From an uncultured Bacilli bacterium (lineage in GTDB: Bacteria > Bacillota_I > Bacilli_A > RF39 > UBA660): a DNA stretch of 64,000 nt. Below the pieces are notes generated by a model, which saw only the letters and a list, made by a program, of their open reading frames with translations, made no database searches and had not been told where the DNA came from. Position 1 is the first letter of the stretch; every line of letters starts with the position of its first letter. The position numbers and the translations under genes were made by a program. Below, in pieces: positions 46,480 to 55,967 of the stretch. The stretch is taken from contig CAKOKX010000002.1 in NCBI GenBank assembly GCA_934096035.1, positions 62,001-126,000 of the forward strand. The letters run 5' to 3'.

Positions 46480-48462
46480 ATGAATTTTTTAGGTTCAACG
46501 ATAAATGGATATAGTTTTTTAGAAGTCGTGGGTTCTGGCAGTTTTGGAACTGTTTATAAAGTACAAAAAGATGATAATATCTATGCTGCAAAGGTATTTG
46601 CTGAATCTTTTGTATTAAGTGAATATAAGAATGATAGAAATAGAATAACTAATGAAATTGATGCGTTAAAGATTGCAGATAGTGAAAATTTAGTAAAATA
46701 CTATGATGATTTTGAATATACATCAGAGTCAGGTTTAAATACACATATAATTATAATGGAATTTGTTACTGGCAAAAAGATTACTGATATTATTGATGAA
46801 ATTAGTGATAAAGATAAATTAATTGATTTATTTAAGAATATTTTGAATGCTGTAAATCAACTTCATAATTTTGATATTATCCACAGGGATTTAAAGCCTG
46901 ATAATATATTAATAATGCAAGATGGAACAATAAAAATTATTGATTACGGACTTGCTAAATTAATTGATTTTTCGTCAATTACTAGAACTGGTGATCGTGT
47001 TGGTAGTCCAATGTTTATGTCACCAGAACAAATTGTTGATAGTAAACATATAACAAAGAGAAGTGATATATACTCATTAGGTGTAATTTTATATTTAATG
47101 TTTACGAAATCATATCCTTATGAAGTTACTTCACTCGAAGAACTGGTTTATAAAATTATTAATGTGCCAATAATTCCTCCAAGCGAAAAAAATAAAGAAA
47201 TACCACAATATATTGAAAAAATAATATATAAAGCATTATCAAAAAAGGATTACAATAGATATCAAACTATAGAAGATTTTTATCAAGCTTTCGATAATAT
47301 TGAAGGTTTAAATAATATAACATCTTCTAAATATTATGCTTGGTTAATTAATGAAAAAAAAGTATATGAAACATATGTTGAAAACAATAATTTAAAATGT
47401 ATTTTTCCATTACATTTAAAATATTCACAAAAAGGATTATATAATCATATGCTAAAAAATACAGATGATGTGATTATTGACCCATCTACTCAACGATTCA
47501 GTTACGCCACTTTTTCAAAATATACAGGTCTAGTTAATTTATCTTATAGTCCTAAAACTGGTGTAATTGATTTAGATTATTTAATAAATAAAAACAATCG
47601 CCAAGAATATATAAAAAATTGGTATAATGAAGTATCGGAGTTTAATAAAGTTATTTTGCCATATCATTATATTAGTAATACGAATTATAAAGCAGATAAA
47701 ATTGAAGAGTGGATAAAAGTTAATGTTCAATTAATAAATGAAAGTATCGATTATATAGAAGAAGCCGGAAAAAAACTAGAGACATATGCAATGATATCAA
47801 TAAACCTTAATAATTTGATGTATGAAAAAGAAAGATTGTTATCTTATTATGTTAATTTAAAAGTTGATAAATATATTGTACAAATTTCTGATATGAAAAA
47901 TCCAAATGTTCAAAATATTGCAACATATGTTGAATTTATAAAATTGCTACAAGTATCAACTGGTAAAGATGTAATTGCATTAAAAGTTCCCGTAGCACTT
48001 GGACTATATTTAATATCAATTGGGATACATGGTTTTTCATGTGGAATCTCAAATTTAGAGTTTTTTGATGAAAATTACATCAAAGATGAAACAGATCCAT
48101 TTAATTTATATGCAAAATATTATTTTCCACAACTACTAACATTAATGTCATATTATCGTGCTGATGCTTATTCTTTACGAGATATTTACAATGAATTAAA
48201 TAAATGCAATTGTAGTTATTGCGATGGAAGAGATTTTGTTGAAATAGCTGCTGAAAAAGACTATAAAATTAAATTACATTTCCTTGAACAAATGAAAAAA
48301 GAATTTAAAAATTTGAATGACATCGTTGATGAAAATGAAAAAAAGTGTTATTATGTTAATAGAATAGAAAAGGCAATTAATAACTTTGAAAGTTTGAAAA
48401 ATAATGGTTTAATAAAGAAATCGGATATCAATGATATACTTTCTATTCTCAAAAGAATATAA
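46480..48462 (+). CDS. Hanks-type serine/threonine protein kinase with large unrecognised C-terminal region
   Basis: A 660-residue protein. The kinase domain (about 10-270) is complete: GSGSFGTVYKV P-loop, AAKVF lysine, catalytic IHRDLKPDN (about 134-142), metal-binding DYGLAKL in place of DFG, GSPMFMSPEQ and SDIYSLGVIL. There is no membrane helix or PASTA repeat, so it is not the PrkC/StkP cell-wall kinase. Residues about 290-660 form an alpha/beta region (strands YAMISINL, KYIVQISDM, VIALKVPVALG) with CNCSYCDG near 575. This might be a TIM-barrel-like fold with a metal knuckle. The start has GAGGTG upstream. The gene is followed 15 bases later by a nuclease-like gene. Confidence 0.9.
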   Translation: MNFLGSTINGYSFLEVVGSGSFGTVYKVQKDDNIYAAKVFAESFVLSEYKNDRNRITNEIDALKIADSENLVKYYDDFEYTSESGLNTHIIIMEFVTGKKITDIIDEISDKDKLIDLFKNILNAVNQLHNFDIIHRDLKPDNILIMQDGTIKIIDYGLAKLIDFSSITRTGDRVGSPMFMSPEQIVDSKHITKRSDIYSLGVILYLMFTKSYPYEVTSLEELVYKIINVPIIPPSEKNKEIPQYIEKIIYKALSKKDYNRYQTIEDFYQAFDNIEGLNNITSSKYYAWLINEKKVYETYVENNNLKCIFPLHLKYSQKGLYNHMLKNTDDVIIDPSTQRFSYATFSKYTGLVNLSYSPKTGVIDLDYLINKNNRQEYIKNWYNEVSEFNKVILPYHYISNTNYKADKIEEWIKVNVQLINESIDYIEEAGKKLETYAMISINLNNLMYEKERLLSYYVNLKVDKYIVQISDMKNPNVQNIATYVEFIKLLQVSTGKDVIALKVPVALGLYLISIGIHGFSCGISNLEFFDENYIKDETDPFNLYAKYYFPQLLTLMSYYRADAYSLRDIYNELNKCNCSYCDGRDFVEIAAEKDYKIKLHFLEQMKKEFKNLNDIVDENEKKCYYVNRIEKAINNFESLKNNGLIKKSDINDILSILKRI

Positions 48463-48477
48463 GTAAGGTGATATTAT

Positions 48478-49113
48478 ATGACATTCAAATATGAAAAGGA
48501 TTTAGTTAATGAATTAGTTAAAATTTTACAAGATGAATACAATATTAAATATGTTGTAAGAGAATTACAAAATGGTAAAAACATTGCGGATGTAGTTTAT
48601 TCAAAAGAATTACAAAGAGACTTTGCCATATTTGATGAATATATTGATAGTTATTATTATTTTAATGAAATAATAATAAATAAGAAAAAAAATATCGATG
48701 AACTTGATATTCAAAATAAAGAACTACTAAAAAAATTTAAGAAATTCTTAAAAAAACTGGAAAAAGCAGGATATATAACCATTAAAAACAATAGAATACA
48801 TGTTATAAAGAAAGTTGATATTGCATCAAAAAATGTTGTGGCAATTGAGGCGAAACTTAGTGATTGGAAGTCTGGCTTAAATCAGGCACTTGCCTATAAG
48901 CAATATTCTGATTATGTTTATGTTGCTATTGATGAATGTTGTTATAAAAAAATAGATGTCAAACTATTTGAAAACAATAATGTTGGTCTTATATTAGTTG
49001 GTAAAGGTCATATTAAAAAAATATTAAATCCCAAAAAAGAAAAAGAGTTCAATGATGATATTAAATACTATATGGTTGATAAATTCTTATCTTCTATCAA
49101 TTCAGTTGCATAA
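48478..49113 (+). CDS. PD-(D/E)XK nuclease-like protein partnered with the kinase
   Basis: A 211-residue protein. Residues 1-115 are helical with a winged-helix look (LKKLEKAGYITIKNNRIHVI). From about 117 a restriction-enzyme-like core appears: VVAIEAKLSDWKSGLNQALAYKQ, then DYVYVAIDECC. The E-x-K of the strand and the following helix are typical of PD-(D/E)XK proteins. The matching acidic residue may be D in NIADVVY (about 36-42). It starts 15 bases after the kinase stop with ribosome site AAGGTGATATT and is followed by a terminator, so the two form a closed operon. The nuclease activity is inference. Confidence 0.7.
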   Translation: MTFKYEKDLVNELVKILQDEYNIKYVVRELQNGKNIADVVYSKELQRDFAIFDEYIDSYYYFNEIIINKKKNIDELDIQNKELLKKFKKFLKKLEKAGYITIKNNRIHVIKKVDIASKNVVAIEAKLSDWKSGLNQALAYKQYSDYVYVAIDECCYKKIDVKLFENNNVGLILVGKGHIKKILNPKKEKEFNDDIKYYMVDKFLSSINSVA

Positions 49114-49129
49114 TCAATTTCACATTTAT

Positions 49130-49165
49130 AAGTAGCGCGAATTATCGATTGCTACTTTTTAATTT
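49130..49165 (+). terminator. Terminator of the kinase-nuclease operon
   Basis: Stem AAGTAGC/GCTACTT (49130-49136 with 49151-49157), then TTTAATTTTT. Confidence 0.75.
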
Positions 49166-49254
49166 TTATGTTAAACTATTATTAGTGATTAGTTGTTTAT
49201 CAACTTTTGCTTTAGGGTTTCAGATAACCTTTGTTATCGCCCCATTAAAGATAC

Positions 49255-49284
49255 AAAAAGCAAGTATTTTCTACTTGCTTTTTT
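49255..49284. terminator. Terminator after ASCH gene
   Basis: A perfect 12-bp stem AAAAAGCAAGTA/TACTTGCTTTTT (49255-49266 with 49272-49283), bidirectional in form. It overlaps the stop of the ASCH gene. About 30 bases to the left lies a small GATAAC/GTTATC hairpin of unknown meaning. Confidence 0.85.
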
Positions 49285-49657
49285 CATACTCAAAATTCCA
49301 TATTCCCAGTCTTCCTTTAGCTTTAATAGGTTCAATAGCTAAAACATTTTCCAAAATCCATGCATATCGTCCAACTTCATACAATCCACATTTATATTCC
49401 ATTTTATTATTTTTCTTAACATTTTCAATAAATTCAGCTGTCATATAAATGCAATCTAATAACTTACATTTACAAATAATCTCACCATACATCGGCGTAA
49501 TCAATTTACTTAATTCATCATTTTGATTACTTTTACTTAAACTAGCATGAATATATAATTCACCACGATAATTTGTTTTAAAGTTTCTTGTTTCATAACA
49601 TTTATACCCGTCTTTAATTAAACTAGCATAAGGTTCTTTTATACTTAAGACCTTCAC
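49271..49657 (-). CDS. ASCH-domain protein
   Basis: The 128-residue protein begins MKVLSIKEPYASLIKDGYK, the conserved ASCH opening, followed by CYETRNF and YRGELYIHAS. This PUA-like fold binds RNA or nucleosides, and some members hydrolyse N4-acetylcytidine. A GTG start (49655-49657) is used, with AGGTGATATT upstream. It may act in RNA modification or control. It stands alone between the kinase operon and the LigD-like gene. Confidence 0.88.
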   Translation of the reverse strand: MKVLSIKEPYASLIKDGYKCYETRNFKTNYRGELYIHASLSKSNQNDELSKLITPMYGEIICKCKLLDCIYMTAEFIENVKKNNKMEYKCGLYEVGRYAWILENVLAIEPIKAKGRLGIWNFEYEKSK

Positions 49658-49732
49658 AATATCACCTAAAAGTAATATAACATAGATTGTATATAATAAG
49701 CAAATAAATCCAAAATAATAATGGTGAAATTT

Positions 49733-51091
49733 ATGAACAAATTAACTAAATACAATAGCAAAAGAAATTTTAATATAACTAGTGAACCCATAGGTAAAAT
49801 TTCTAAGAAAAATAAAAAACTAACATTTTGTGTCCAACACCATATAGCAAGAAAAGATCATTATGATTTTAGATTAGAACATAATGGTACAATGGCTTCC
49901 TGGGCAATACCAAAAGAACCTTCTTATAATCCCCAAGACAAAAGATTGGCAATAAAAGTTGAAGACCACCCTATTTCATATAAAACTTTCGAAGGAACAA
50001 TACCTAAAGGTGAATATGGTGCTGGTACAGTTATGTTATTTGATCTAGGATATTACGAAATTGTAAAATATGAAAAAAATTTAATAAAAGTTATTCTGCG
50101 TGGCAAAAGACTTAAAGGCATGTGGACTTTAACCCATTTTAAAGATGATAACTGGTTACTTATAAAAGATCATGACTTTTATGAAAACTACATTGATATA
50201 GTCAAATATAAAAGAAGTATTAAAACAAACAGAACCATGAAAGAAATAAAAGATAACGTAAACAAAAAAGAAATATTATTAACCAATCCTTCAAAGAAAA
50301 TAATTGGTAAAATTACTAAAAAAGATATCTTTAACTATTATAAAAAAATAGCACCATACATGATGCCTTATCTAGAAAATAGAATTATAAGTGTAGTGCG
50401 AGCCCCATCAGGAATAAATAACAATACTTTTTTCAAAAAACATTTAGAAAATCAAAATGGTTATTTAGAAAAAATAAACATTTCATCTAAAAATGATAAA
50501 GAAAAAGATTATTACTATATACTGGATGAAATTGGTTTATTAAGTGAGGTTCAAATGAATAGCTATGAATTTCATATCTGGGGAAGTAATGCATCAAATA
50601 AAAATAAACCAAATATGATGGTATTTGATTTAGATCCAGATGAATCACTTCCTCTTGATAAACTAAGAATCGGAGTAAAATATTTAAAAGAAATATTAGA
50701 TAACTTAAACTTAAAGCCATTTTTAAAAACCAGTGGTGGCAAAGGCTATCATGTTGTTGTTCCTTTTAAAAATAATTTAACTTGGAAAAAATTTTATAAA
50801 ATTTCTAAAGATATAGCAAATATATTAGAAAATACACATCCGGAATTATTCACAACAAATATCAGAAAAGAAAATCGTAAAAGTAAAATATTTATCGATT
50901 ATTTACGCAATCAAAAAAGTGCCACTTTCGTCGCACCATATTCAGTTAGATTAAGAAAAAATGCTCCGGTATCAATGCCAATAACTTGGAATGAACTTGA
51001 CAAAATTAAACCTAATGAAATAACTATTGATAAAGCTATTACAAGGTTAAAGAAAAAAGACCCGTGGGAAGATTTCTTTACTTCCAACTAG
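49733..51091 (+). CDS. ligD: LigD-like phosphoesterase-polymerase protein lacking a ligase domain
   Basis: About 452 residues. The 3'-phosphoesterase domain (about 25-155) shows [19 protein letters not shown] and [20 protein letters not shown] with its catalytic H/H/D/R set. The polymerase/primase domain (about 185-450) has [19 protein letters not shown] (metal-binding aspartates), TSGGKGYHV and [11 protein letters not shown]. No ATP-dependent ligase domain is present. With Ku and a separate ligase it would process and fill DNA ends in non-homologous end joining, useful for spores. No Ku gene is in the window. ATG 49733 has TGGTGA upstream. It ends 4 bases inside the convergent AAA+ gene. Confidence 0.93.
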   Translation: MNKLTKYNSKRNFNITSEPIGKISKKNKKLTFCVQHHIARKDHYDFRLEHNGTMASWAIPKEPSYNPQDKRLAIKVEDHPISYKTFEGTIPKGEYGAGTVMLFDLGYYEIVKYEKNLIKVILRGKRLKGMWTLTHFKDDNWLLIKDHDFYENYIDIVKYKRSIKTNRTMKEIKDNVNKKEILLTNPSKKIIGKITKKDIFNYYKKIAPYMMPYLENRIISVVRAPSGINNNTFFKKHLENQNGYLEKINISSKNDKEKDYYYILDEIGLLSEVQMNSYEFHIWGSNASNKNKPNMMVFDLDPDESLPLDKLRIGVKYLKEILDNLNLKPFLKTSGGKGYHVVVPFKNNLTWKKFYKISKDIANILENTHPELFTTNIRKENRKSKIFIDYLRNQKSATFVAPYSVRLRKNAPVSMPITWNELDKIKPNEITIDKAITRLKKKDPWEDFFTSN

Positions 51092-52008
51092 TCTAATGTA
51101 TTTATATCAATTCCTTCAGCATCAAATAAATCTTTAAAAGTTGTTTTAAAATTAGCTATTTCTTTAACCTTTACATCATCATATATATTTTTAGAATTTT
51201 TAATTGCTCTATAAAAATCTATTATAGACACAATTTTTCTGTTGTCATATAAAGCAAATGTAAAGGCATTAGCAACTATTGTCAAACAAATATCTGGATA
51301 TCTACTTGCAATTTCATAAACTCTTTTATATTCATCAGTCATTTCAACAATAAAAGCCATTATTTTTTCAGTTATAAATGGTTGGTAATTAACCTTTACA
51401 CCAATTTGATATTCAAGCTTAGGTAAAGTTCCCATTAAAATTTTTACAACTGTAGGTTTATCTGCTTCCAAAACATCAATCTTTTGAAATCTACGAAGAA
51501 AAGCCCTATCTCTTAAAATGTATTGTTCATACTCTTCCGTAGTTGTAGCACCAATCATTTTAATTTGACCTCTATCTAATCCTGCTTTTAGCATGTTTGC
51601 AAAGTCCATGCCACCAGATTTATTAACAAGTAAATGTGTTTCATCAATAAATATAATCGTATTTAATCTATCGCTTAATTCTCTAACTAGTAAATCAATT
51701 CTATTTTCAACTTGTCCTTCACTCATAGTTTCTCCAATAAGGCTTGTAATATTTACTTTAATTAAAGAATAATTTTTCAAAGCATCAGGTACTAATCCTT
51801 TTTGAATTCTATATGCCAGTCCTTCTACAATTGCCGTTTTCCCAATACCAGGTTTACCAACAAGTAAAGCACTTTTTTCGGGTGTTAATAAAGCTAAAAT
51901 AATTTGTTTTATTTCTTCATCTCTTGCAATTGCAGGATCAGTTATATATTCTTTTGTTGTTAAATCAACGCCATATCTTTCTAACATACTTATTTTTTCA
52001 TTATTCAT
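51088..52008 (-). CDS. Single-domain AAA+ ATPase, ClpA/ClpB NBD1-like
   Basis: The 306-residue protein equals one Clp-type first nucleotide-binding domain. [13 protein letters not shown] is followed by Walker [10 protein letters not shown], Walker B IIFIDETH, sensor-1 GATTTEEY and the arginine finger in [12 protein letters not shown]-terminal small domain extends to about 300. It has no N domain, M domain, second ATPase domain or ClpP loop. Such short proteins may remodel one particular complex. Ribosome site AAAGGTGAT. It is followed upstream by the GT28 gene but is not obviously part of a known pathway. Confidence 0.88.
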   Translation of the reverse strand: MNNEKISMLERYGVDLTTKEYITDPAIARDEEIKQIILALLTPEKSALLVGKPGIGKTAIVEGLAYRIQKGLVPDALKNYSLIKVNITSLIGETMSEGQVENRIDLLVRELSDRLNTIIFIDETHLLVNKSGGMDFANMLKAGLDRGQIKMIGATTTEEYEQYILRDRAFLRRFQKIDVLEADKPTVVKILMGTLPKLEYQIGVKVNYQPFITEKIMAFIVEMTDEYKRVYEIASRYPDICLTIVANAFTFALYDNRKIVSIIDFYRAIKNSKNIYDDVKVKEIANFKTTFKDLFDAEGIDINTLD

Positions 52009-52037
52009 ATAATCACCTTTATTTTTTTATTATATCA

Positions 52038-53114
52038 TTATTTAAAATTTTTTACTACATAACTAACTAAATCTTTCGCCGATTTACTATTTATGTATTT
52101 TTTTTGATTTTCAATCATATTATTTTCTAATTCTTTATTTTCTAGTATTCTTTTTGTACATAAAACTACTTCATTTACATCACTAGCATATAACCCCATA
52201 CCATTTTCACTAAAAAATCTAGCATTATAGTTTTCTACCCCAGGAATAGGCATCATTATAACAAATGGCTTCCTCATCATAGTTATTTCAGTTGATGTAA
52301 GTCCACCAGGTTTAGCAATAATAACATCGCTATTTTTCATATATTGATTCATATTATTAATAAATCCTAATACATATAATTTATCACTATTAATTTTATC
52401 AAGTTCACTTTTTAATTCTTGATTACTTCCACAAACAACAATTAAATTACAATCAATATTCTCAAGTATTGCTTCTACACAGGCTTTCATTTCCCCAAAA
52501 CCCATGCTTCCAGATGTTAACAATACTCTTTTTTTATCATGAGGAACATCAATATCTTCATTTACTTCAAAAAAACTAGATGCAACAGGTATTCCAATTG
52601 GTAGCAATACTTCTTCTTTTATACCTTTTTCTACAAATTTAGGTATAAATTGTTCACTGGGAATAACAAATAAATCCGGATTAGTTTCATTCCAAAAAGG
52701 AATACATTCATAATCTGTAGCAACATTAATAAATTTTATATCTTTCTTTTTCTTTAAAGCAGTTAAAGCTAAACAAGGAAATACATGAGTACCAATAGCT
52801 AAATCATAATTGTTACTAACTAAAAATTCATCTAATTTTTTTACAACCAACTTATTAAAACCATAAACCGGACTTTTTATTCCCGTTTTATTATAAAGCT
52901 CACCCAATTTATAAACTGTTTTAAATATATTTCCCTTTCCCTTCGTAGAATCTAAATATAGTTTTTCAGCTCTTTTACTAGCTTTTTCTCCAGCTAACTC
53001 CATATAGTCTTTTACATCACATTCTATTCCAACTTTATTAAATTCATCAGCAATATATTTAGCACAACTATTATGTCCTCCACCTGTACTACATGTAAAT
53101 ACAACAATTTTCAT
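52038..53114 (-). CDS. GT28-family glycolipid synthase (MGDG synthase/UgtP-like)
   Basis: A 358-residue GT-B enzyme. It opens VVFTCSTGGGHNSCAKYIADEF. The N-terminal helix block typical of diacylglycerol glycosyltransferases (YMELAGEKASKRAEKLYLD) follows. The donor side has LLTSGSMGFGE and DVIIAKPGGLTSTEITMM. It transfers glucose or galactose to diacylglycerol at the inner membrane leaflet. With the GT4 at 21823 and the LtaS-like enzyme at 6805 it could provide the glycolipid anchor of lipoteichoic acid. Ribosome site GGAGTGAT. It begins at the stop of the preceding gene. Confidence 0.93.
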   Translation of the reverse strand: MKIVVFTCSTGGGHNSCAKYIADEFNKVGIECDVKDYMELAGEKASKRAEKLYLDSTKGKGNIFKTVYKLGELYNKTGIKSPVYGFNKLVVKKLDEFLVSNNYDLAIGTHVFPCLALTALKKKKDIKFINVATDYECIPFWNETNPDLFVIPSEQFIPKFVEKGIKEEVLLPIGIPVASSFFEVNEDIDVPHDKKRVLLTSGSMGFGEMKACVEAILENIDCNLIVVCGSNQELKSELDKINSDKLYVLGFINNMNQYMKNSDVIIAKPGGLTSTEITMMRKPFVIMMPIPGVENYNARFFSENGMGLYASDVNEVVLCTKRILENKELENNMIENQKKYINSKSAKDLVSYVVKNFK

Positions 53115-53747
53115 CTAATCACTCCAGCTATCATTATACATATTTTTCAAATATTCTTTATTAAAAGTTTTATCTAGAACTTCCTCATATTTATATTTTG
53201 CTTCAATCCCTTTTTCTTTATCTCTTGCTCTATTAACTGCTACTCCAGTAAGTATTCCATCAAATACTAAAAACACACTTAACCAAATTGCTATTTTCTT
53301 ACCAACATTATAATCTATTTTATCTATAAACTTTATTAACTTTGGATATATGTATTTAATCCAAATAATACCTAAAATTCCCCAGAAAAGTGAATATCTA
53401 ACACAAATCCTCCCATTTATATTAAGGGGTTTTCTGGAATAGTCCCAAGCAGTAAATCCTAACACTAATTCCATTCCTAAACTCATTATATATTCTAAAA
53501 CAGAACCACCAATAAAGCCTATTAAAAATATTTTCCAAATTTTATCATCTTTAAATTTAAACAAAAGTGCACTTAACATTAAAGCACCAAGACCATATGC
53601 AGCATTAAAAGGACCAATAACAACTGCAGAATGATTAATAAATTCTTTCCACTTAATTAATGAAAAAATACCTTCAACACACCAGCCAACTACACAGCCA
53701 ATAATAAATATCCAAAATAGATAATAAATATTTTCACGACTTTTCAT
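53115..53747 (-). CDS. CmpB-type putative ABC transporter permease (PF06541-like)
   Basis: About 210 residues with five or six membrane helices. The family hallmark is seen in FIIGCVVGWCVEGIFSLIKW, GPFNAAYGLG, GGSVLEYIMSLGMELVLGFTAWDYS and RICVRYSLFWGILG. The biochemical role is unknown; the family name comes from weak similarity. ATG 53747 is chosen with GAGAAG upstream, and a GTG at 53756 is possible. It is directly followed by the GT28 gene. Confidence 0.85.
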   Translation of the reverse strand: MKSRENIYYLFWIFIIGCVVGWCVEGIFSLIKWKEFINHSAVVIGPFNAAYGLGALMLSALLFKFKDDKIWKIFLIGFIGGSVLEYIMSLGMELVLGFTAWDYSRKPLNINGRICVRYSLFWGILGIIWIKYIYPKLIKFIDKIDYNVGKKIAIWLSVFLVFDGILTGVAVNRARDKEKGIEAKYKYEEVLDKTFNKEYLKNMYNDSWSD

Positions 53748-53798
53748 ACTTCTCACACAAAAATTATACCATACAAAAAGATTACTAACAATATTTTG

Positions 53799-55271
53799 TC
53801 AGTAATTCCCATTTCCATATTTCTTATAAAAATAATTTATCAAAGGCACAACACTCAAATTACTTCTACCAAGTTTTTCTAAAACTTCTATACCCGTAAA
53901 AGCTGCACCATTTACATATATATTATCAATTAAATATTTAGTTATTACTTTAATATCTCCATTTTTTAATATATCATCAATGCTTCCTAAATTCTCTTCA
54001 ATTATTTCTAAAAACATTCCATCAAAAATAGATCCAATTAAGTATGATGGGAAATATCCAAAATCTCCTTCAGCCCAATGAATATCTTGCATTACCCCAT
54101 CTCTATCGTTTATTACTTCAACACCTAAATATTCTTTCATTTTTTTATTCCATATATTAGGCAAATCATTTACAGTTATTTTCCCATTAAATAAATCTCT
54201 TTCAATTTCATATCTTAAAATTATATGCATACAATATGTTAGTTCATCAGCTTCAGTTCTAACTAAACTTGCAACTGGACTATTTAACCCCTTAACAAAT
54301 TCATTTATATCAACATCTAATCCTAACATTTCTTTAACTTTATCATAAATTGGAATCCAAAAATTAATATTTCTTCCTAGCATATTTTCAAAAAATCTTG
54401 ATTGACTTTCATGTAAAGCATTTATTCCATCACAAGTCACACATTCATATTTAGATAAATTACTATTTACATTTTGTTCCAAAATACCATGTCCCCCTTC
54501 ATGTATAATTGTACTTACAAAATCTAAAGCATTATCTGTTTTTTTAAAAGCTATTCTAATATCATTATTACCAATTTTCTCAGTAAACCCATGTGGATAA
54601 AATCCTAGTTTTCCTTTATTCATGTCAAACCCTATATAATCTAACAAAAACTCAGCACATTTCAATATATTATCTTCACTAGCATTCATCTTAATATATC
54701 TTGATGTTCCACATTCTTTAGGTATTATTGGTAAAATTTTTTCTTTTAGTTCACTAAACAATTTATCTATTACATCACTTGTTAGCCCAGCTTCATATTC
54801 GTTTAACATTACATCATATAAATCTCCATTAGAATTTATATAACTATAATATTTTTTAGTTAACTCAATTACTTTTTCTAAATATGGTTTAAAAGAATTA
54901 TAATCATTATTCTTTTTTGCTTCTTCCCATGCTATTGTACTTTTATGTACAAATTCTGTATATTCAATATAAAAATTGTTTGGAACATTAACTCTTTTAT
55001 AATAATTTTTTAATAAATTATTTATATATCTTTGTTCACTTAAAGATAATTTTTTTAATTCATCACTTTCTATTGCATCTTTTAACAAAATTTCATAATC
55101 TTTATTCGTTTGTAATTTAAACAATCTATCTTCTAAACTACCAATAAGATCTACAACTTCTTCTTTTTCACCTTTAGGGGTTGATATTCTCAAATCCCAT
55201 CCAATTATATTAATACAATGCTCTAAATCAAATATTTCTTTTTGATATTCTCTTAATTTTTCTAATTTCAT
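53799..55271 (-). CDS. M32-family metallocarboxypeptidase
   Basis: The 490-residue protein matches the family length. The zinc motif STIIHEGGHGILEQN lies near residue 258 (HExxH). SQSRFFENMLGRN gives the third glutamate. The C-terminal DIHWAEGDFGYFPSYLIGSIF is the family's strongest block. It removes C-terminal residues from peptides in the cytosol. Ribosome site AAGGAG. It is the last gene before the tRNA region. Confidence 0.95.
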   Translation of the reverse strand: MKLEKLREYQKEIFDLEHCINIIGWDLRISTPKGEKEEVVDLIGSLEDRLFKLQTNKDYEILLKDAIESDELKKLSLSEQRYINNLLKNYYKRVNVPNNFYIEYTEFVHKSTIAWEEAKKNNDYNSFKPYLEKVIELTKKYYSYINSNGDLYDVMLNEYEAGLTSDVIDKLFSELKEKILPIIPKECGTSRYIKMNASEDNILKCAEFLLDYIGFDMNKGKLGFYPHGFTEKIGNNDIRIAFKKTDNALDFVSTIIHEGGHGILEQNVNSNLSKYECVTCDGINALHESQSRFFENMLGRNINFWIPIYDKVKEMLGLDVDINEFVKGLNSPVASLVRTEADELTYCMHIILRYEIERDLFNGKITVNDLPNIWNKKMKEYLGVEVINDRDGVMQDIHWAEGDFGYFPSYLIGSIFDGMFLEIIEENLGSIDDILKNGDIKVITKYLIDNIYVNGAAFTGIEVLEKLGRSNLSVVPLINYFYKKYGNGNY

Positions 55272-55325
55272 ACTCTCTCCTTATAATAATATTATCATAA
55301 ATATAAAAATTAAAAAACACAAATA

Positions 55326-55351
55326 TAAAAACTCGAGCCAAAAGCTCGAGT
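55326..55351 (-). terminator. Terminator of tRNA-Leu
   Basis: Minus-strand stem ACTCGAG/CTCGAGT (55351-55345 with 55337-55331), 7-base loop, then TTTTTATA. Confidence 0.85.
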
Positions 55352-55362
55352 AATTATCAAAT

Positions 55363-55451
55363 TGGTGCCCAAGGCCGGACTTGAACCGGCACGGGCTTTA
55401 ACACCCGCAGGATTTTAAGTCCTGTGCGTCTACCTATTCCGCCACTTGGGC
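55363..55451 (-). tRNA. tRNA-Leu (TAA)
   Basis: A class II tRNA of 89 bases with CCA encoded. The acceptor is GCCCAAG/CTTGGGC and the anticodon arm AGGACTTAAAATCCT has anticodon TAA. A long variable arm (GGGTGTTAAAGCCC) and T loop TTCAAGT follow. Confidence 0.97.
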
Positions 55452-55482
55452 AAGGCACTGTCTTAATGAATAAGACTTCTTA

Positions 55483-55511
55483 AGTATAATATAAAAATTT
55501 ATCAATTTCAA
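55483..55511 (-). promoter_or_regulatory. tRNA-Leu promoter
   Basis: Minus-strand -35 TTGAAA (55506-55511), 17-base spacer, -10 TATACT (55483-55488). Confidence 0.7.
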
Positions 55512-55552
55512 GTACTTTTGTAAAATTTCTTTATTTTTTTCATAAAATATAG

Positions 55553-55582
55553 TTGACAATATAGGTTTTAATTTGTTATAAT
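55553..55582 (+). promoter_or_regulatory. Promoter of the plus-strand tRNA cluster
   Basis: -35 TTGACA (55553-55558), 18-base spacer, -10 TATAAT (55577-55582). It serves the five tRNAs at 55607-56066. Confidence 0.85.
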
Positions 55583-55606
55583 CAAAATGCATTCAGAAAA
55601 ATGCAT

Positions 55607-55699
55607 GGAGGAATACCCAAGTCCGGTTGAAGGGATCGGTCTTGAAAACCGACAGGTCGTGAAAGCGGCGCAGGGGTTCGAATCCCTTTTCCTCCGCCA
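55607..55699 (+). tRNA. tRNA-Ser (TGA)
   Basis: A class II tRNA of 93 bases with CCA. Acceptor GGAGGAA/TTCCTCC, anticodon arm TCGGT-CTTGAAA-ACCGA (TGA), long variable arm and TTCGAAT T loop. Confidence 0.97.
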
Positions 55700-55718
55700 A
55701 TTTAAAAATATTAGTTAT

Positions 55719-55796
<78 letters not shown>

Positions 55797-55797
55797 T

Positions 55798-55874
55798 GGT
55801 TCGTTAGTGTAGAGGCCTATCACGCTTGCCTGTCACGCAAGAGATCACGGGTTCAAATCCCGTACGAACCGCCA
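55798..55874 (+). tRNA. tRNA-Asp (GTC)
   Basis: Acceptor GGTTCGT/ACGAACC, anticodon arm CTTGCCTGTCACGCAAG with GTC, T loop TTCAAAT, CCA encoded. It starts 1 base after tRNA-fMet ends. Confidence 0.97.
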
Positions 55875-55878
55875 TTAT

Positions 55879-55954
<76 letters not shown>

Positions 55955-55967
55955 TGAAAATCAAAAC

